From contig NZ_CP101527.1 of assembly GCF_026427595.1 (NCBI RefSeq), forward strand, positions 4,087,001-4,151,000: DNA of 64,000 nt. Direction: 5' to 3'. The notes below the pieces were generated by a model. It saw nothing but the letters and a program-made list of their open reading frames with translations. It did no database searches and was not told where the DNA came from. Positions 1 to 8,146 of this stretch are shown piece after piece; positions within the stretch are counted from its first letter, which is position 1, and each line of letters starts with the position of its first letter. The position numbers and the translations under genes were made by a program. The DNA is from Alkalimarinus sediminis. Lineage in GTDB: Bacteria > Pseudomonadota > Gammaproteobacteria > Pseudomonadales > Oleiphilaceae.

Positions 1-491
1 ACGGTTAAATGTCTGGTTTCAGGGTCGAGTTCGGCAAAGGGTTCATCTAACAGTATCAATGGTTCTGGTCGTAACAGCGTGCGAATCAGGGCGATCCTTT
101 GACGCTGTCCTCCTGACAGTTTACCAGGGCGCTTTTCCAACTGCTCTAGTACCTTTAATTCACTGGCAGCTGCAATCAATTCGTCTTTGGGTGCTGGCCC
201 GGCAAAGCCCAGCGAGAGATTCTCTATCACCGATAGATGCTCAAATAGGTTATGGTCTTGAAATAGATAACTTACCGGGCGCCCTTCAACGGGTAGATGG
301 TTAAGCGGCTCATCGTTCCAGTTAATCGTGCCTGCCAGCGGCTCAACAAAACCCGCAATAGCACTGAGCAGTGTCGACTTACCGACGCCACTAACCCCTT
401 GTATCGCCAATACCTTCCCTTCTGCTAGCTTCAGCTCGTAGCTCAGAACTCTACCCTCTCGGGCTATTTTTAGCTGACTAATATTAAGCAT
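1..491 (-). CDS. thiQ: Thiamine ABC transporter ATP-binding protein, partial (3' end outside window)
   Basis: This is the cytoplasmic ATPase of the thiamine/TPP importer ThiBPQ. About 163 residues are visible. They include the Walker A motif (GVSGVGKST, about residues 33-41), the Q-loop (YLFQDHNLF), the ABC signature LSGGQRQRIAL and the Walker B motif LILLDEPFAELD. The rest of the gene runs off the left edge. The start ATG overlaps the last 8 bases of thiP, so the two are translationally coupled. The identification as ThiQ rests on the adjacent thiP and thiB and on the TPP riboswitch at the head of the operon. Confidence 0.93.
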   Translation of the reverse strand, partial: MLNISQLKIAREGRVLSYELKLAEGKVLAIQGVSGVGKSTLLSAIAGFVEPLAGTINWNDEPLNHLPVEGRPVSYLFQDHNLFEHLSVIENLSLGFAGPAPKDELIAAASELKVLEQLEKRPGKLSGGQRQRIALIRTLLRPEPLILLDEPFAELDPETRHLT

Positions 492-2046
492 GGCGGGCTT
501 GTACCTTTTCAAATAACCATAAAATAAATGCACACAATGAGAGCAATACTATCGATGCAATACTCGCTTCTGCAATACGGTAAGTACCCGCATAACCATA
601 AATCAGCCAAGGTAGAGTAGTCCAATCTTTGGTGCCAAAAATCGAAAAGATCGCCACATCTCCCATCGATAGCACCAACACTAATGCATAAGTCGAGAGA
701 AATACCGAGCGTATAAAGGGCCATTCAATCGCCCAGCGCTGACGCCCGTTTAACTTTAATGATCGTGTGAGTGCGTTGTATTGTGCATCAAACTGGTACA
801 GCCTTGGCTTGAGCTTTTGTACTGCAAATGGCACCACTAATGCAGTATTGAGAATGCCCACAAAAACAATCCCCCAGCGATCTATATCAATAATGGGTAG
901 TAGAAATATAAATAACCCCACTGACATCACCATCGCAGGAGCAACAAGGGCATGTGTCGCCACCCATTCAAAGAGCACTCGCTTTCGAGGTTGTGCCGAT
1001 AAATTCATCTGCCTAATAGGCGTTAACATGGCATAAGCTAGCGCCATACCTATTGAGGCTGACAATATACCCAAACCTACCGTAATGAGTGTGGGCTTAA
1101 GCAATGAGCCCCACTCAATACGCAGCAAGTCTCCTTGGGTTACACCCGAAAATAAGGCTAACAATGGCAGAAGCAGTGCCACCCAAATCATAAAATAACT
1201 GCATTGCATCATCCGCGCGCGCCAACCAGTAGGCACAGGTCTCCACTCTTCTCGTGCAGTATCAATAGATAACCAATGACTGCTGCCAAAACGAGACACC
1301 ATCAAAAACAGGCCTCCCGCTATCAACAGCTGAGTCCAGGCCAACATTAAGGCTTCGGGTATATTAAAGTCATACTTCAGGGCTTGATAAATCGCCACTT
1401 CAAGTGTGGTCGATTTTGGCCCACCCCCCAGCGCTAAAACAATGGCAAAACTGTTAAAACACAGCACAAACACAAAACCAAAAAGCACCAGTGCAGTGCC
1501 ACGTAAGCTGCGCCACTCAATAATGCGTAGTTGCTGCCAGCGGCTTAATTTGAGCTGCATCGAAAGCTTCCAGCTGCTGTCTGGAATACTTTTAAACTGT
1601 TGGTAAAACACCCTAACCGCAAAAGGCATATTGAGGTAGATATGTGCTAATAATATGCCGTTTAAGCCATAGAGGTTCCAATCGCCTCCAAAAATAGTGG
1701 CGACCAAAGGTGAGAGTGCGCCAGAGCGCCCTAGCAACGACACCAACCCCGTAATCAAAACCAGTGTTGGCATCACAAAACAGAGCAAACAAAGAGCTAA
1801 AAATAGTCGGCGAGCGGGAAGGTCAGGAAGGTAGTACAACGCTCTGGCAATGGGCCACGCTAATAAGACGGATAATAATGCACTCAACAGTGCTTGCTTG
1901 AGTGAAAAGGCCAGTATGCTGTGAAAGTAACTATCGCTTAACAGCCCCCAGTCAGGGCCCTGATCGCTAAAACCAATTAGCCCTTGAAAGGCCAAAATGG
2001 TTATTAGCGACGTCAGCAGCAAACTGATCCATCCGGCCACTTTCAT
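484..2046 (-). CDS. thiP: Thiamine ABC transporter permease
   Basis: ThiP is an inner-membrane permease of 520 residues. It is built as two fused halves, each with about six membrane segments and a binding-protein-dependent transport module. EAA-like loops are visible around residues 160-180 (LKLSRWQQLRIIEWRSLRG) and 420-440 (RSLKLNGRQRWAIEWPFIRS). The fused double-length form is usual for ThiP. The gene lies 58 bases downstream of thiB and overlaps thiQ. The start chosen is the ATG at 2046 (MKVAGWISLLL), which leads straight into the first membrane segment. Confidence 0.93.
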   Translation of the reverse strand: MKVAGWISLLLTSLITILAFQGLIGFSDQGPDWGLLSDSYFHSILAFSLKQALLSALLSVLLAWPIARALYYLPDLPARRLFLALCLLCFVMPTLVLITGLVSLLGRSGALSPLVATIFGGDWNLYGLNGILLAHIYLNMPFAVRVFYQQFKSIPDSSWKLSMQLKLSRWQQLRIIEWRSLRGTALVLFGFVFVLCFNSFAIVLALGGGPKSTTLEVAIYQALKYDFNIPEALMLAWTQLLIAGGLFLMVSRFGSSHWLSIDTAREEWRPVPTGWRARMMQCSYFMIWVALLLPLLALFSGVTQGDLLRIEWGSLLKPTLITVGLGILSASIGMALAYAMLTPIRQMNLSAQPRKRVLFEWVATHALVAPAMVMSVGLFIFLLPIIDIDRWGIVFVGILNTALVVPFAVQKLKPRLYQFDAQYNALTRSLKLNGRQRWAIEWPFIRSVFLSTYALVLVLSMGDVAIFSIFGTKDWTTLPWLIYGYAGTYRIAEASIASIVLLSLCAFILWLFEKVQARHA

Positions 2047-2104
2047 AGATATTGAGCGCCATGTTTTAGGCGGTTTTGATTGCGTAATGGCATTTTAAGC
2101 AGCC

Positions 2105-3082
2105 TTATCGAGTTGCCGCGCTACGCCATTCCCTGACCCAAAATTCACGATTCTCAGCCACTTCCTTAGGGGTAAAACCAATTCGCTTAGGCGTAATCAG
2201 TTCTGAAAATACGGGCGGTAAGGTAAGGCCATCAACCACCGGTAACATCCAGTTATTAGTGGCAATAATGGTCTGGGCTTCTGGCGAGATAAGAAACGCT
2301 AAAAATCGCTTGGCGAGCGGTGCATTTTTAGACGCTTTAGTAATCGCCGCCACCTCTATTTGGGCTACGTGACCTTCAGAAAATTTAGCCGCTTTGTATT
2401 GGCTCTTATTTTCGGTCACTACATGATAAGCCGGTGAGGTGTTATAACTTAAGACGTAATCAGCATCGCCTTTAAGAAACATGCTGTAGGCTTCCCACCA
2501 ACCTTTTGTGACCGTCACCGTTTGCTGCGAAAGCTGCTCCCAAACGGTATTCGACTGATCGCCATAAACACGCTTAACCCATAACATTAAACCCTGACCG
2601 ACGGTACTGGTTCTAGGGTCTTGATAAATGACTGACGCATCAGACTCAATCAACGCCTTTAACGAAGTGGCAGGAGTGGTTACTTTTTGGCTATCGTACA
2701 CAAATGAAAAGTAGCCATAATCAAACGGGATAAAATCGGCATCATCCCAATTAAGCTCTTGCTTCAGCCCATTTACGGCAATGTCATGGGGTTGAACTAG
2801 CCCTTCGCCACGAGCAACCTCAATTAAAGCATCGTCAATCCCCAAAATAATATCGGCTTTGGTGGTGCTTTTTTCGATACGTAAACGATTAAGAATACTC
2901 ACGCCATCTTCGACCGCTATAAACTCGATATCGCACTGACACTGTTGTTCAAACGCTTCTTCAAGCTTTGGCCCTGGCCCCCACTCTGAAACAAAAGAGT
3001 CATAGGTGAGAACCTTCAGATCAGCCGCAGATACAGAAGCTGACAGGAAAAATACGGCGGTAGCGAACAGTGTTTTTTTCAT
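2105..3082 (-). CDS. thiB: Thiamine-binding periplasmic protein
   Basis: ThiB is the periplasmic solute-binding protein that delivers thiamine, TMP or TPP to ThiPQ. The start at 3082 (MKKTLFATAVFFLSASVSA) gives a good signal peptide ending before ADLKVLTYDSF and has the Shine-Dalgarno GAGGAA 4-5 bases upstream. An ATG 24 bases further upstream has poorer spacing. Family features visible are VLTYDSFVSEWGPGPKLEEAFE near the N-terminus, the GIDDALIEVA region, and a C-terminal AFLISPEAQTIIATNNWMLP. It is the first gene of the operon and follows the TPP riboswitch. Confidence 0.94.
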   Translation of the reverse strand: MKKTLFATAVFFLSASVSAADLKVLTYDSFVSEWGPGPKLEEAFEQQCQCDIEFIAVEDGVSILNRLRIEKSTTKADIILGIDDALIEVARGEGLVQPHDIAVNGLKQELNWDDADFIPFDYGYFSFVYDSQKVTTPATSLKALIESDASVIYQDPRTSTVGQGLMLWVKRVYGDQSNTVWEQLSQQTVTVTKGWWEAYSMFLKGDADYVLSYNTSPAYHVVTENKSQYKAAKFSEGHVAQIEVAAITKASKNAPLAKRFLAFLISPEAQTIIATNNWMLPVVDGLTLPPVFSELITPKRIGFTPKEVAENREFWVREWRSAATR

Positions 3083-3140
3083 ACGTTCCTCAAACAATAT
3101 CATCAAGAAAAACGTGGAGAACGAGAGAGACGCAGAAGGG

Positions 3141-3250
3141 GTAGGCTGGCATCACTCATTCCCTACGCCGGCATTAACCGGATCAGGTTCTACGGGTAAA
3201 GTCTCAGCCTGTAAGATAGAATCTAACAAGAGTCCATTTTCCAACACCGT
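3141..3250 (-). promoter_or_regulatory. TPP riboswitch (THI element)
   Basis: Read on the minus strand, the leader of thiB holds the conserved THI-box core. CTGAGA (3202-3207) is followed by ACCC, then GAACCTGATC (3181-3190), then GGTTAATGCCGGCGTAGGGA (about 3160-3179). These match the pyrimidine- and pyrophosphate-sensor helices of TPP aptamers. The P3 region between about 3208 and 3240 appears longer than in the E. coli thiC aptamer. The outer limits and the expression platform are estimates, and the P1 pairing was not resolved. The riboswitch should repress thiBPQ when TPP is plentiful. Confidence 0.93.
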
Positions 3251-3264
3251 AACGGTGCTTTTTT

Positions 3265-3290
3265 GTCATCCTCGCGAAGGCGGGAATGAT
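3265..3290. repeat. Short palindromic dispersed repeat (single copy)
   Basis: The sequence GTCATCCTCGCGAAGGCGGG followed by AATGAT is a near-palindrome. A very similar element occurs twice in inverted orientation at 47483-47550. Repeats of the form GTCATTCCCGCGAAGGCGGG are widespread extragenic palindromes in proteobacteria. This copy lies between the riboswitch and the divergent phosphotransferase gene. Confidence 0.6.
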
Positions 3291-3384
3291 GGTCGTAATT
3301 GGATGGACACTCACTATACTTTTCAAGCACCCCGATAAGAGATGCAAAAAATTCTAACACACTCCCTTTGGAGGAGCTATTAAG

Positions 3385-4227
3385 GTGGCGAGTTACACAG
3401 AGTCAGACGATTCTACGCTTGAGTCGGTTAATCAATTTCTGGGAGTATCTATACTGTGGCAACCAATCACATCAACAGGCACCAGCAATCACCTTTTTTG
3501 TGCTCAGCATAAAGAAGAAAAATTGGTGCTGCGGGTTAACGCCTCTTCAGAGTTGGCCTTTGGTGTATCTCGAGAGTCTGAAGCTAAAATTCTGGCACTA
3601 ATTCAAGGCTATAATTGGGCACCTAAGGTGATTAAGAACAACTGGCAACAAGGCTGGTGCTTAATGCAAGACCATGGGGGGACTATCACCGAAGACGCCT
3701 GCCAGAGTATCTTGCCCATACTGTTTGATTCAGTTGATCAGTGGCAGCGCATCCCCGCGGTAGAGAGAGATCAATTTGATTATCAGGTGTTATTTGATGC
3801 CTATCGAGTTAGCATCCAAAGCGCTACTAAAAGCGCTAATCAGACAGATAATCTGTTAATGCTAGATCATCTCATTCAAACATTCGACACTCTGCCTGAA
3901 GTACCATGCTGTTTAACCCACCATGACCTCCATATTGGCAATTTATGTGGCGATAAAAAACAGCTAACAGTATTAGATTGGGAATATGCAGGGTTTGGCA
4001 ACCCGTGGTTCGATGCCGCCTGCTTGCATGCCAAATTTAAACTACCTATCTCATCAGTAGGAGCATTACCCGCCTTTCAGCACTTGTCAGAGCCTGCACT
4101 TATGCAAGGCATGACAAATGCCATAGGGTTGATTAAAGTACTAGAAACTCTGTGGTTTAACGTGAGAGCGAATCACCCCCCAAGACCTCAAATAACAATT
4201 AGCTCTCACACTCCAAAACAACAATAA
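3385..4227 (+). CDS. Choline kinase/aminoglycoside phosphotransferase family protein, possible thiamine kinase
   Basis: A 280-residue kinase-fold protein. The catalytic loop CCLTHHDLHIGNL (about residues 174-186) corresponds to HxDxxxxN, and VLDWEYAGFGNPWFDAACL carries the metal-binding DWE motif. The start is GTG at 3385, with GGAGG at 3370-3374. ThiK (YcfN), which phosphorylates thiamine, belongs to this family. Divergence from the riboswitch-controlled thiBPQ operon makes thiamine the best guess for the substrate. Choline or another small alcohol cannot be excluded. The paraoxonase-like gene follows 9 bases downstream and is probably cotranscribed. Confidence 0.75.
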   Translation: MASYTESDDSTLESVNQFLGVSILWQPITSTGTSNHLFCAQHKEEKLVLRVNASSELAFGVSRESEAKILALIQGYNWAPKVIKNNWQQGWCLMQDHGGTITEDACQSILPILFDSVDQWQRIPAVERDQFDYQVLFDAYRVSIQSATKSANQTDNLLMLDHLIQTFDTLPEVPCCLTHHDLHIGNLCGDKKQLTVLDWEYAGFGNPWFDAACLHAKFKLPISSVGALPAFQHLSEPALMQGMTNAIGLIKVLETLWFNVRANHPPRPQITISSHTPKQQ

Positions 4228-4236
4228 AGGTGCATC

Positions 4237-5292
4237 ATGTCTAATATTGTTAAGCTCTCATCGCTCGTCGTTATTATTCTTGTCTGTATTTTAGCCTATA
4301 GAGGCTATGTAAGTGTCAGCCCCTTTTACCCCATTGAGCCTCACTTTTCAGGCCAGTGCAAGGTTATTACAGGCGTGGTTGGGGCTGAGGATATTACCAT
4401 CGACCATACAAACCAGTTCGCTTATATTTCGGCCGATGATCGCAGAGCTGTTATGGCTAACAAACCCGTAAGAGGCGGTATTTATGGGCTTGACCTAGCA
4501 ACAGATGACGCTCACCCGATTTTGCTAACACCCAACTTCTCTGAAGACTTCCACCCTCATGGTATTTATCTCTACCAAGGCGATAACGGAAACAACAGAT
4601 TGTTTGTGATCAATCATCGCAACGGAGGAGAGCAACAGATAGAAGTATTTGACATCAGTAACATCAACACCCTCACTCATCTCAAATCTATTAGCTACCC
4701 AGAGCTGATAGCACCCAATGACATTGTGGCGATAAGCCCAAACCAATTTTATGCCACCAATGATCATGGCTACCCACCAGGCCACTTTATGCAAAAGCTA
4801 GAAGACTACCTAGGCCTGCCACTATCCAACGTTAGTTACTTTGATGGCAAAGAAGGGCACATTGTCGCGACGGGATTGCAATACAGCAATGGCATTGCCA
4901 TTAGTCCCGATTTAAAAACACTTTATGTTGCAGAGATCATGAACCGAAAAGTTAATATTTATAATCGCAACGGCAAAGACGGCTCTCTCAGTAAACGTGG
5001 AGAAATTTTGCTAGACACCGGTGCAGACAATCTCGAATGGGATGATGTTGGAAACCTATGGGTAGGCGCTCACCCCAAACTACTAAGTTTTTTAGCACAT
5101 GCCAGCGATGCAGCAAACCTGTCACCTTCACAGGTTATAAAAATAGACGTTACCGCAACGCCACCAGTGTTTTCTGAAGTTTATTTAAGTGCAGGTGAAG
5201 ATATTTCAGGCTCAACCGTAGGGGCGGTAAGTGGCGATAGTTTGTTAATTGGGTCAGTATTTGAAGACCGGATATTGAAATGTAAGCTTTGA
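4237..5292 (+). CDS. Paraoxonase/arylesterase-like lactonase, membrane-anchored
   Basis: A 351-residue six-bladed beta-propeller enzyme of the paraoxonase type. An uncleaved N-terminal anchor (residues 7-22) precedes the propeller. The residues expected to bind the two calcium ions in PON1 have clear equivalents: E51-D52 (GAEDI), N161 (PNDIV), N218 (YSNGIAIS) and D264-N265 (GADNLEWD). The catalytic histidine region is FHPHGIY (H106/H108). C41 and C349 could form the disulfide known from mammalian PONs. Family members hydrolyse lactones and aryl esters; the substrate here is unknown. It converges on arsJ with only 3 bases between the stop codons. Confidence 0.8.
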   Translation: MSNIVKLSSLVVIILVCILAYRGYVSVSPFYPIEPHFSGQCKVITGVVGAEDITIDHTNQFAYISADDRRAVMANKPVRGGIYGLDLATDDAHPILLTPNFSEDFHPHGIYLYQGDNGNNRLFVINHRNGGEQQIEVFDISNINTLTHLKSISYPELIAPNDIVAISPNQFYATNDHGYPPGHFMQKLEDYLGLPLSNVSYFDGKEGHIVATGLQYSNGIAISPDLKTLYVAEIMNRKVNIYNRNGKDGSLSKRGEILLDTGADNLEWDDVGNLWVGAHPKLLSFLAHASDAANLSPSQVIKIDVTATPPVFSEVYLSAGEDISGSTVGAVSGDSLLIGSVFEDRILKCKL

Positions 5293-5295
5293 GCA

Positions 5296-6534
5296 TCAAT
5301 TTATTACGCGCTGATGTCTTGGCAGACCAATAGAAATCATCACCGTCACCAATAAGAACAAACTCGATACCAGCAAGCAGGCTTCTAGCCCTGCCAGCTG
5401 GTATACCAAGCCTGACAAAATCGTACCGATCAATCTCCCCATGGCGTTCGCCATATAGTAGAAACCTACATCCAAAGATACACCCTCTTCTTTCGCATAG
5501 TCGAGAATTAAAAAAGAGTGGACAGATGAGTTAATCGCAAACAGTGCACCAAACAACAGCAAACCGGCAACGACTAACCATTCTGTATTAATACTCATAC
5601 CTAGCATATCCGTTGCGGTTAACGGCACTGCGATCAATAGCGGAATCAACATTAAGGGAGCCACCCAAAAAAGTGCTGTGCGCCCATCTGGAATTTTACC
5701 CTGCTTTAAACCAGTAATATTCGGCGCGATCCCTTGCACAAAACCATAACCGATAATCCACAGCGCCATAAATGCGCCCACCTTGGTATGAGACCAACCT
5801 AACGCCACTTCAAAATAGACTGGCAACGCCACCACAAACCATACATCCCGTGCGCCAAATAAACACATTCTGGCCGCAGATAAGATATTAATAGCGCGGC
5901 TTTTCGAAAATATTTGCGTGAATTTAGGCTTGTATCGAGTTTTTCCCATGTCGCCCTGCAGGAGCGTGACACTCAATATAAATACCAGCATTAGCGCAGC
6001 GCTCATCGCGAGCAGTGATGCTTGAAAACCAATCCATGAGAGTAACGCAGCCCCCAAGAAAAACCCTGCCCCTTTAAGCGCATTTTTAGAGCCCGTTAGT
6101 ATGGCGACCCATTTATACAAAGCACCTTTTTGCTCCTGACTGGGTAATAGAAACTTAATGGCACTTTTGGCGCTCATCTTATTTAAGTCTTTCGCAATGC
6201 CCGATAAGGCTTGCGCCGCCATCACATAAGGAATCGACAACCAACTAGGGTTAACCGCTAACATTCCTAGCGCCACAATCTGCAGTAACACACCCAAATT
6301 CATGGTTTTGTTAAGCCCTAACCGAGCCCCTAACCACCCCCCAAAAAGGTTAGTGACTACGCCAAAGAATTCGTACAGCAGAAACAGCATGGCTATTTCA
6401 AGCGCAGAGTAACCCAACTGATAGAAATAGAGCACCACTAACATACGCAGGGCGCCATCTGTGATGGTAAATGCCCAGTAAGTTCCGGTGACGACTAGAT
6501 ACTGTTTTAAACTCTGGCTCATCTCTTTGACCAT
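5296..6534 (-). CDS. arsJ: Organoarsenical efflux MFS transporter ArsJ
   Basis: A 412-residue major facilitator with about twelve membrane segments. The N-terminus (LKQYLVVTGTYWAFTITDGALRML) is characteristic of ArsJ. In characterised systems ArsJ exports 1-arseno-3-phosphoglycerate, the unstable product made by a partner GAPDH from arsenate. The gene follows such a GAPDH here and shares its strand with arsR, which supports the name. Two in-frame starts are possible, ATG at 6534 and ATG at 6522 (MSQSLKQYL). Neither has a strong Shine-Dalgarno; the second begins where family members usually begin. Confidence 0.88.
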   Translation of the reverse strand: MVKEMSQSLKQYLVVTGTYWAFTITDGALRMLVVLYFYQLGYSALEIAMLFLLYEFFGVVTNLFGGWLGARLGLNKTMNLGVLLQIVALGMLAVNPSWLSIPYVMAAQALSGIAKDLNKMSAKSAIKFLLPSQEQKGALYKWVAILTGSKNALKGAGFFLGAALLSWIGFQASLLAMSAALMLVFILSVTLLQGDMGKTRYKPKFTQIFSKSRAINILSAARMCLFGARDVWFVVALPVYFEVALGWSHTKVGAFMALWIIGYGFVQGIAPNITGLKQGKIPDGRTALFWVAPLMLIPLLIAVPLTATDMLGMSINTEWLVVAGLLLFGALFAINSSVHSFLILDYAKEEGVSLDVGFYYMANAMGRLIGTILSGLVYQLAGLEACLLVSSLFLLVTVMISIGLPRHQRVIN

Positions 6535-6643
6535 TCAAATTGCACTAAAAACTCTCGCAGCAGTGGCTCTCAGTCACGAACCGGCGCCTTGATAGCTAAC
6601 AGACCCTGCCATTCCTGGCTCCCATCGCGCCAAAGTGGCGTTC

Positions 6644-7648
6644 CTACAATCGCTTACCCACTTTTAACACTAACTCCATCATTCGATTCACATAACCAAT
6701 TTCATTGTCGTACCACACCAACAACTTCACTTGACGTTTATTGATCACCATCGTTGAAAGCGCATCAACAATACCCGAACGCTTATCCCCTCGATAATCA
6801 ACCGATACCAATGGGCGTTCTTCATACCCCAAAATACCTTTTAACGAGTTTTCAGAGGCGCTTTTAAGTAGTGCATTAACCTCTTCAATGGTTGTATCTC
6901 GTTCAACCTCAAACACACAATCCGTCAATGATGCATTAGCCAACGGTACACGAACCGCCACACCGTTTAGCTTGCCCTGCAACTCCGGGAAGATAAGGCC
7001 AATAGCTGTGGCTGACCCCGTTGAAGTCGGTATTAACGACATACCACAAGCACGGGCGCGACGAAGATCTTTATGGGGCTGATCAAGTATGCTTTGGGTA
7101 TTGGTAATATCATGAATGGTGGTCATAGAGCCGTGGCTGATACCCAATCCTTGTTGAATAACCTTAACAACCGGCGCCAGACAGTTGGTCGTGCACGAAG
7201 CCGCAGTGACAATATTCGGTTGGTCAATATCATATAGGTGGTCATTCACCCCCATGACAATATTCAATGGGCCGTTTTTAACCGGGCATGACACTACCAC
7301 TTTTTTAACACCCTGAGAGAAATAAGGCTGCAGAGATGGGGTACTCTTATGCACCCCAGTGCAATCAACCACAATATCCGCCTGTTGCCACTCTGTTGCG
7401 CTAATGTCTTGGTTCATTGAATAAGAGACCGTCTTACCATCGATCAGCAACGTTTGCTCATCTTGCGCCTCAGCTTGAAAAATCCAATGCCCATGCACCG
7501 AATCAAAATTAATCAGGTGGGCGGCTGTTTTAGCATCACCACTCACCTCATTAATATGAACAATCTCTATGTCAGGCCACGACCACGCCTCACGCAAAGC
7601 TAAGCGTCCCATGCGGCCAAAGCCGTTAATCGCAACTTTAATAGTCAT
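6644..7648 (-). CDS. Glyceraldehyde-3-phosphate dehydrogenase of the arsenic operon
   Basis: A 334-residue type I GAPDH. The NAD-binding motif is INGFGRMGR at residues 8-16, the catalytic cysteine is C152 in ASCTTNC, and the base is H178 in TTIHDIT. Full length and an intact active site indicate an active enzyme. With arsenate in place of phosphate, GAPDH makes 1-arseno-3-phosphoglycerate, which ArsJ exports. Its position between arsR and arsJ indicates a resistance role rather than central glycolysis. A palindrome, CATATC-N7-GATATG (7679-7697), lies just upstream and may be a second regulator site. Confidence 0.9.
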   Translation of the reverse strand: MTIKVAINGFGRMGRLALREAWSWPDIEIVHINEVSGDAKTAAHLINFDSVHGHWIFQAEAQDEQTLLIDGKTVSYSMNQDISATEWQQADIVVDCTGVHKSTPSLQPYFSQGVKKVVVSCPVKNGPLNIVMGVNDHLYDIDQPNIVTAASCTTNCLAPVVKVIQQGLGISHGSMTTIHDITNTQSILDQPHKDLRRARACGMSLIPTSTGSATAIGLIFPELQGKLNGVAVRVPLANASLTDCVFEVERDTTIEEVNALLKSASENSLKGILGYEERPLVSVDYRGDKRSGIVDALSTMVINKRQVKLLVWYDNEIGYVNRMMELVLKVGKRL

Positions 7649-7678
7649 GCAGATTACCTCATCCGTTTAATTTCGTTC

Positions 7679-7697
7679 ATATCAATAATGGATATGC
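7679..7697. promoter_or_regulatory. Imperfectly spaced inverted repeat upstream of GAPDH gene
   Basis: CATATC, seven bases, GATATG lies 31 bases upstream of the GAPDH start, inside the arsR-GAPDH gap. It could be an operator or part of an internal promoter. It does not match the perfect palindrome in front of arsR, so assignment to ArsR is uncertain. Confidence 0.3.
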
Positions 7698-7749
7698 GTA
7701 TAAGCAAATATAAAAGCAAAAATATCAGAATCAAATAGACCAAATATCC

Positions 7750-8103
7750 CTAGCAACACCCACTTGAAGGTTCAGAAAGCCTGCCAATATCATTGGATAA
7801 CTCCATAGAACTTTCGCCAAATTCAGTCAAAGTATGGAGAACTGCGCTAAAAAATGGCGAATTGTCGGCTAACGTGTAATACACCCATGCGCCATCACGA
7901 CGTGAACTTAAAACGCCATTGTTACGCAAGTAAGCAAGATGACGAGACACCACGCTTTGTGAGATATCCAAGGTATCAACCAAGTCACACACACACAGCT
8001 CACCGCGTTTAAGCAGCAAGAAGAGGATTCTTAAACGCACCGGTTCAGAGAGACATTTAAAGAACTGGGCATAGGATTCGGTGGTTTGGATTTCTTTATT
8101 CAT
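7750..8103 (-). CDS. arsR: ArsR-family metalloid-responsive repressor
   Basis: A 117-residue winged-helix repressor. The ELCVCDL motif (C37, C39) is the classic arsenite-binding site at the start of the DNA-binding helix. The helix-turn-helix runs through DISQSVVSRHLAYLRNNGVL, and the wing is RRDGAWVYYTL. A C-terminal Cys-Cys pair (C116-C117) and C17 could add ligands. It is the first gene of the arsR-GAPDH-arsJ run, and a perfect palindrome sits directly upstream, which suggests autoregulation. Confidence 0.92.
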   Translation of the reverse strand: MNKEIQTTESYAQFFKCLSEPVRLRILFLLLKRGELCVCDLVDTLDISQSVVSRHLAYLRNNGVLSSRRDGAWVYYTLADNSPFFSAVLHTLTEFGESSMELSNDIGRLSEPSSGCC

Positions 8104-8110
8104 GAGCGCA

Positions 8111-8136
8111 ATTATATTTGGCTAGGCAAATATAAT
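8111..8136. promoter_or_regulatory. Candidate ArsR operator
   Basis: ATTATATTTG, six bases, CAAATATAAT is a perfect 10-bp inverted repeat 7 bases upstream of the arsR start codon. Its AT-rich arms resemble SmtB/ArsR-family operators. Binding here would block transcription or initiation of the operon. Confidence 0.75.
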
Positions 8137-8146
8137 CAATCACCAA

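Noticed and set aside
59-304. Plus-strand frame of 81 residues
   Set aside because: It is a shadow of thiQ, whose ABC motifs are read on the minus strand.
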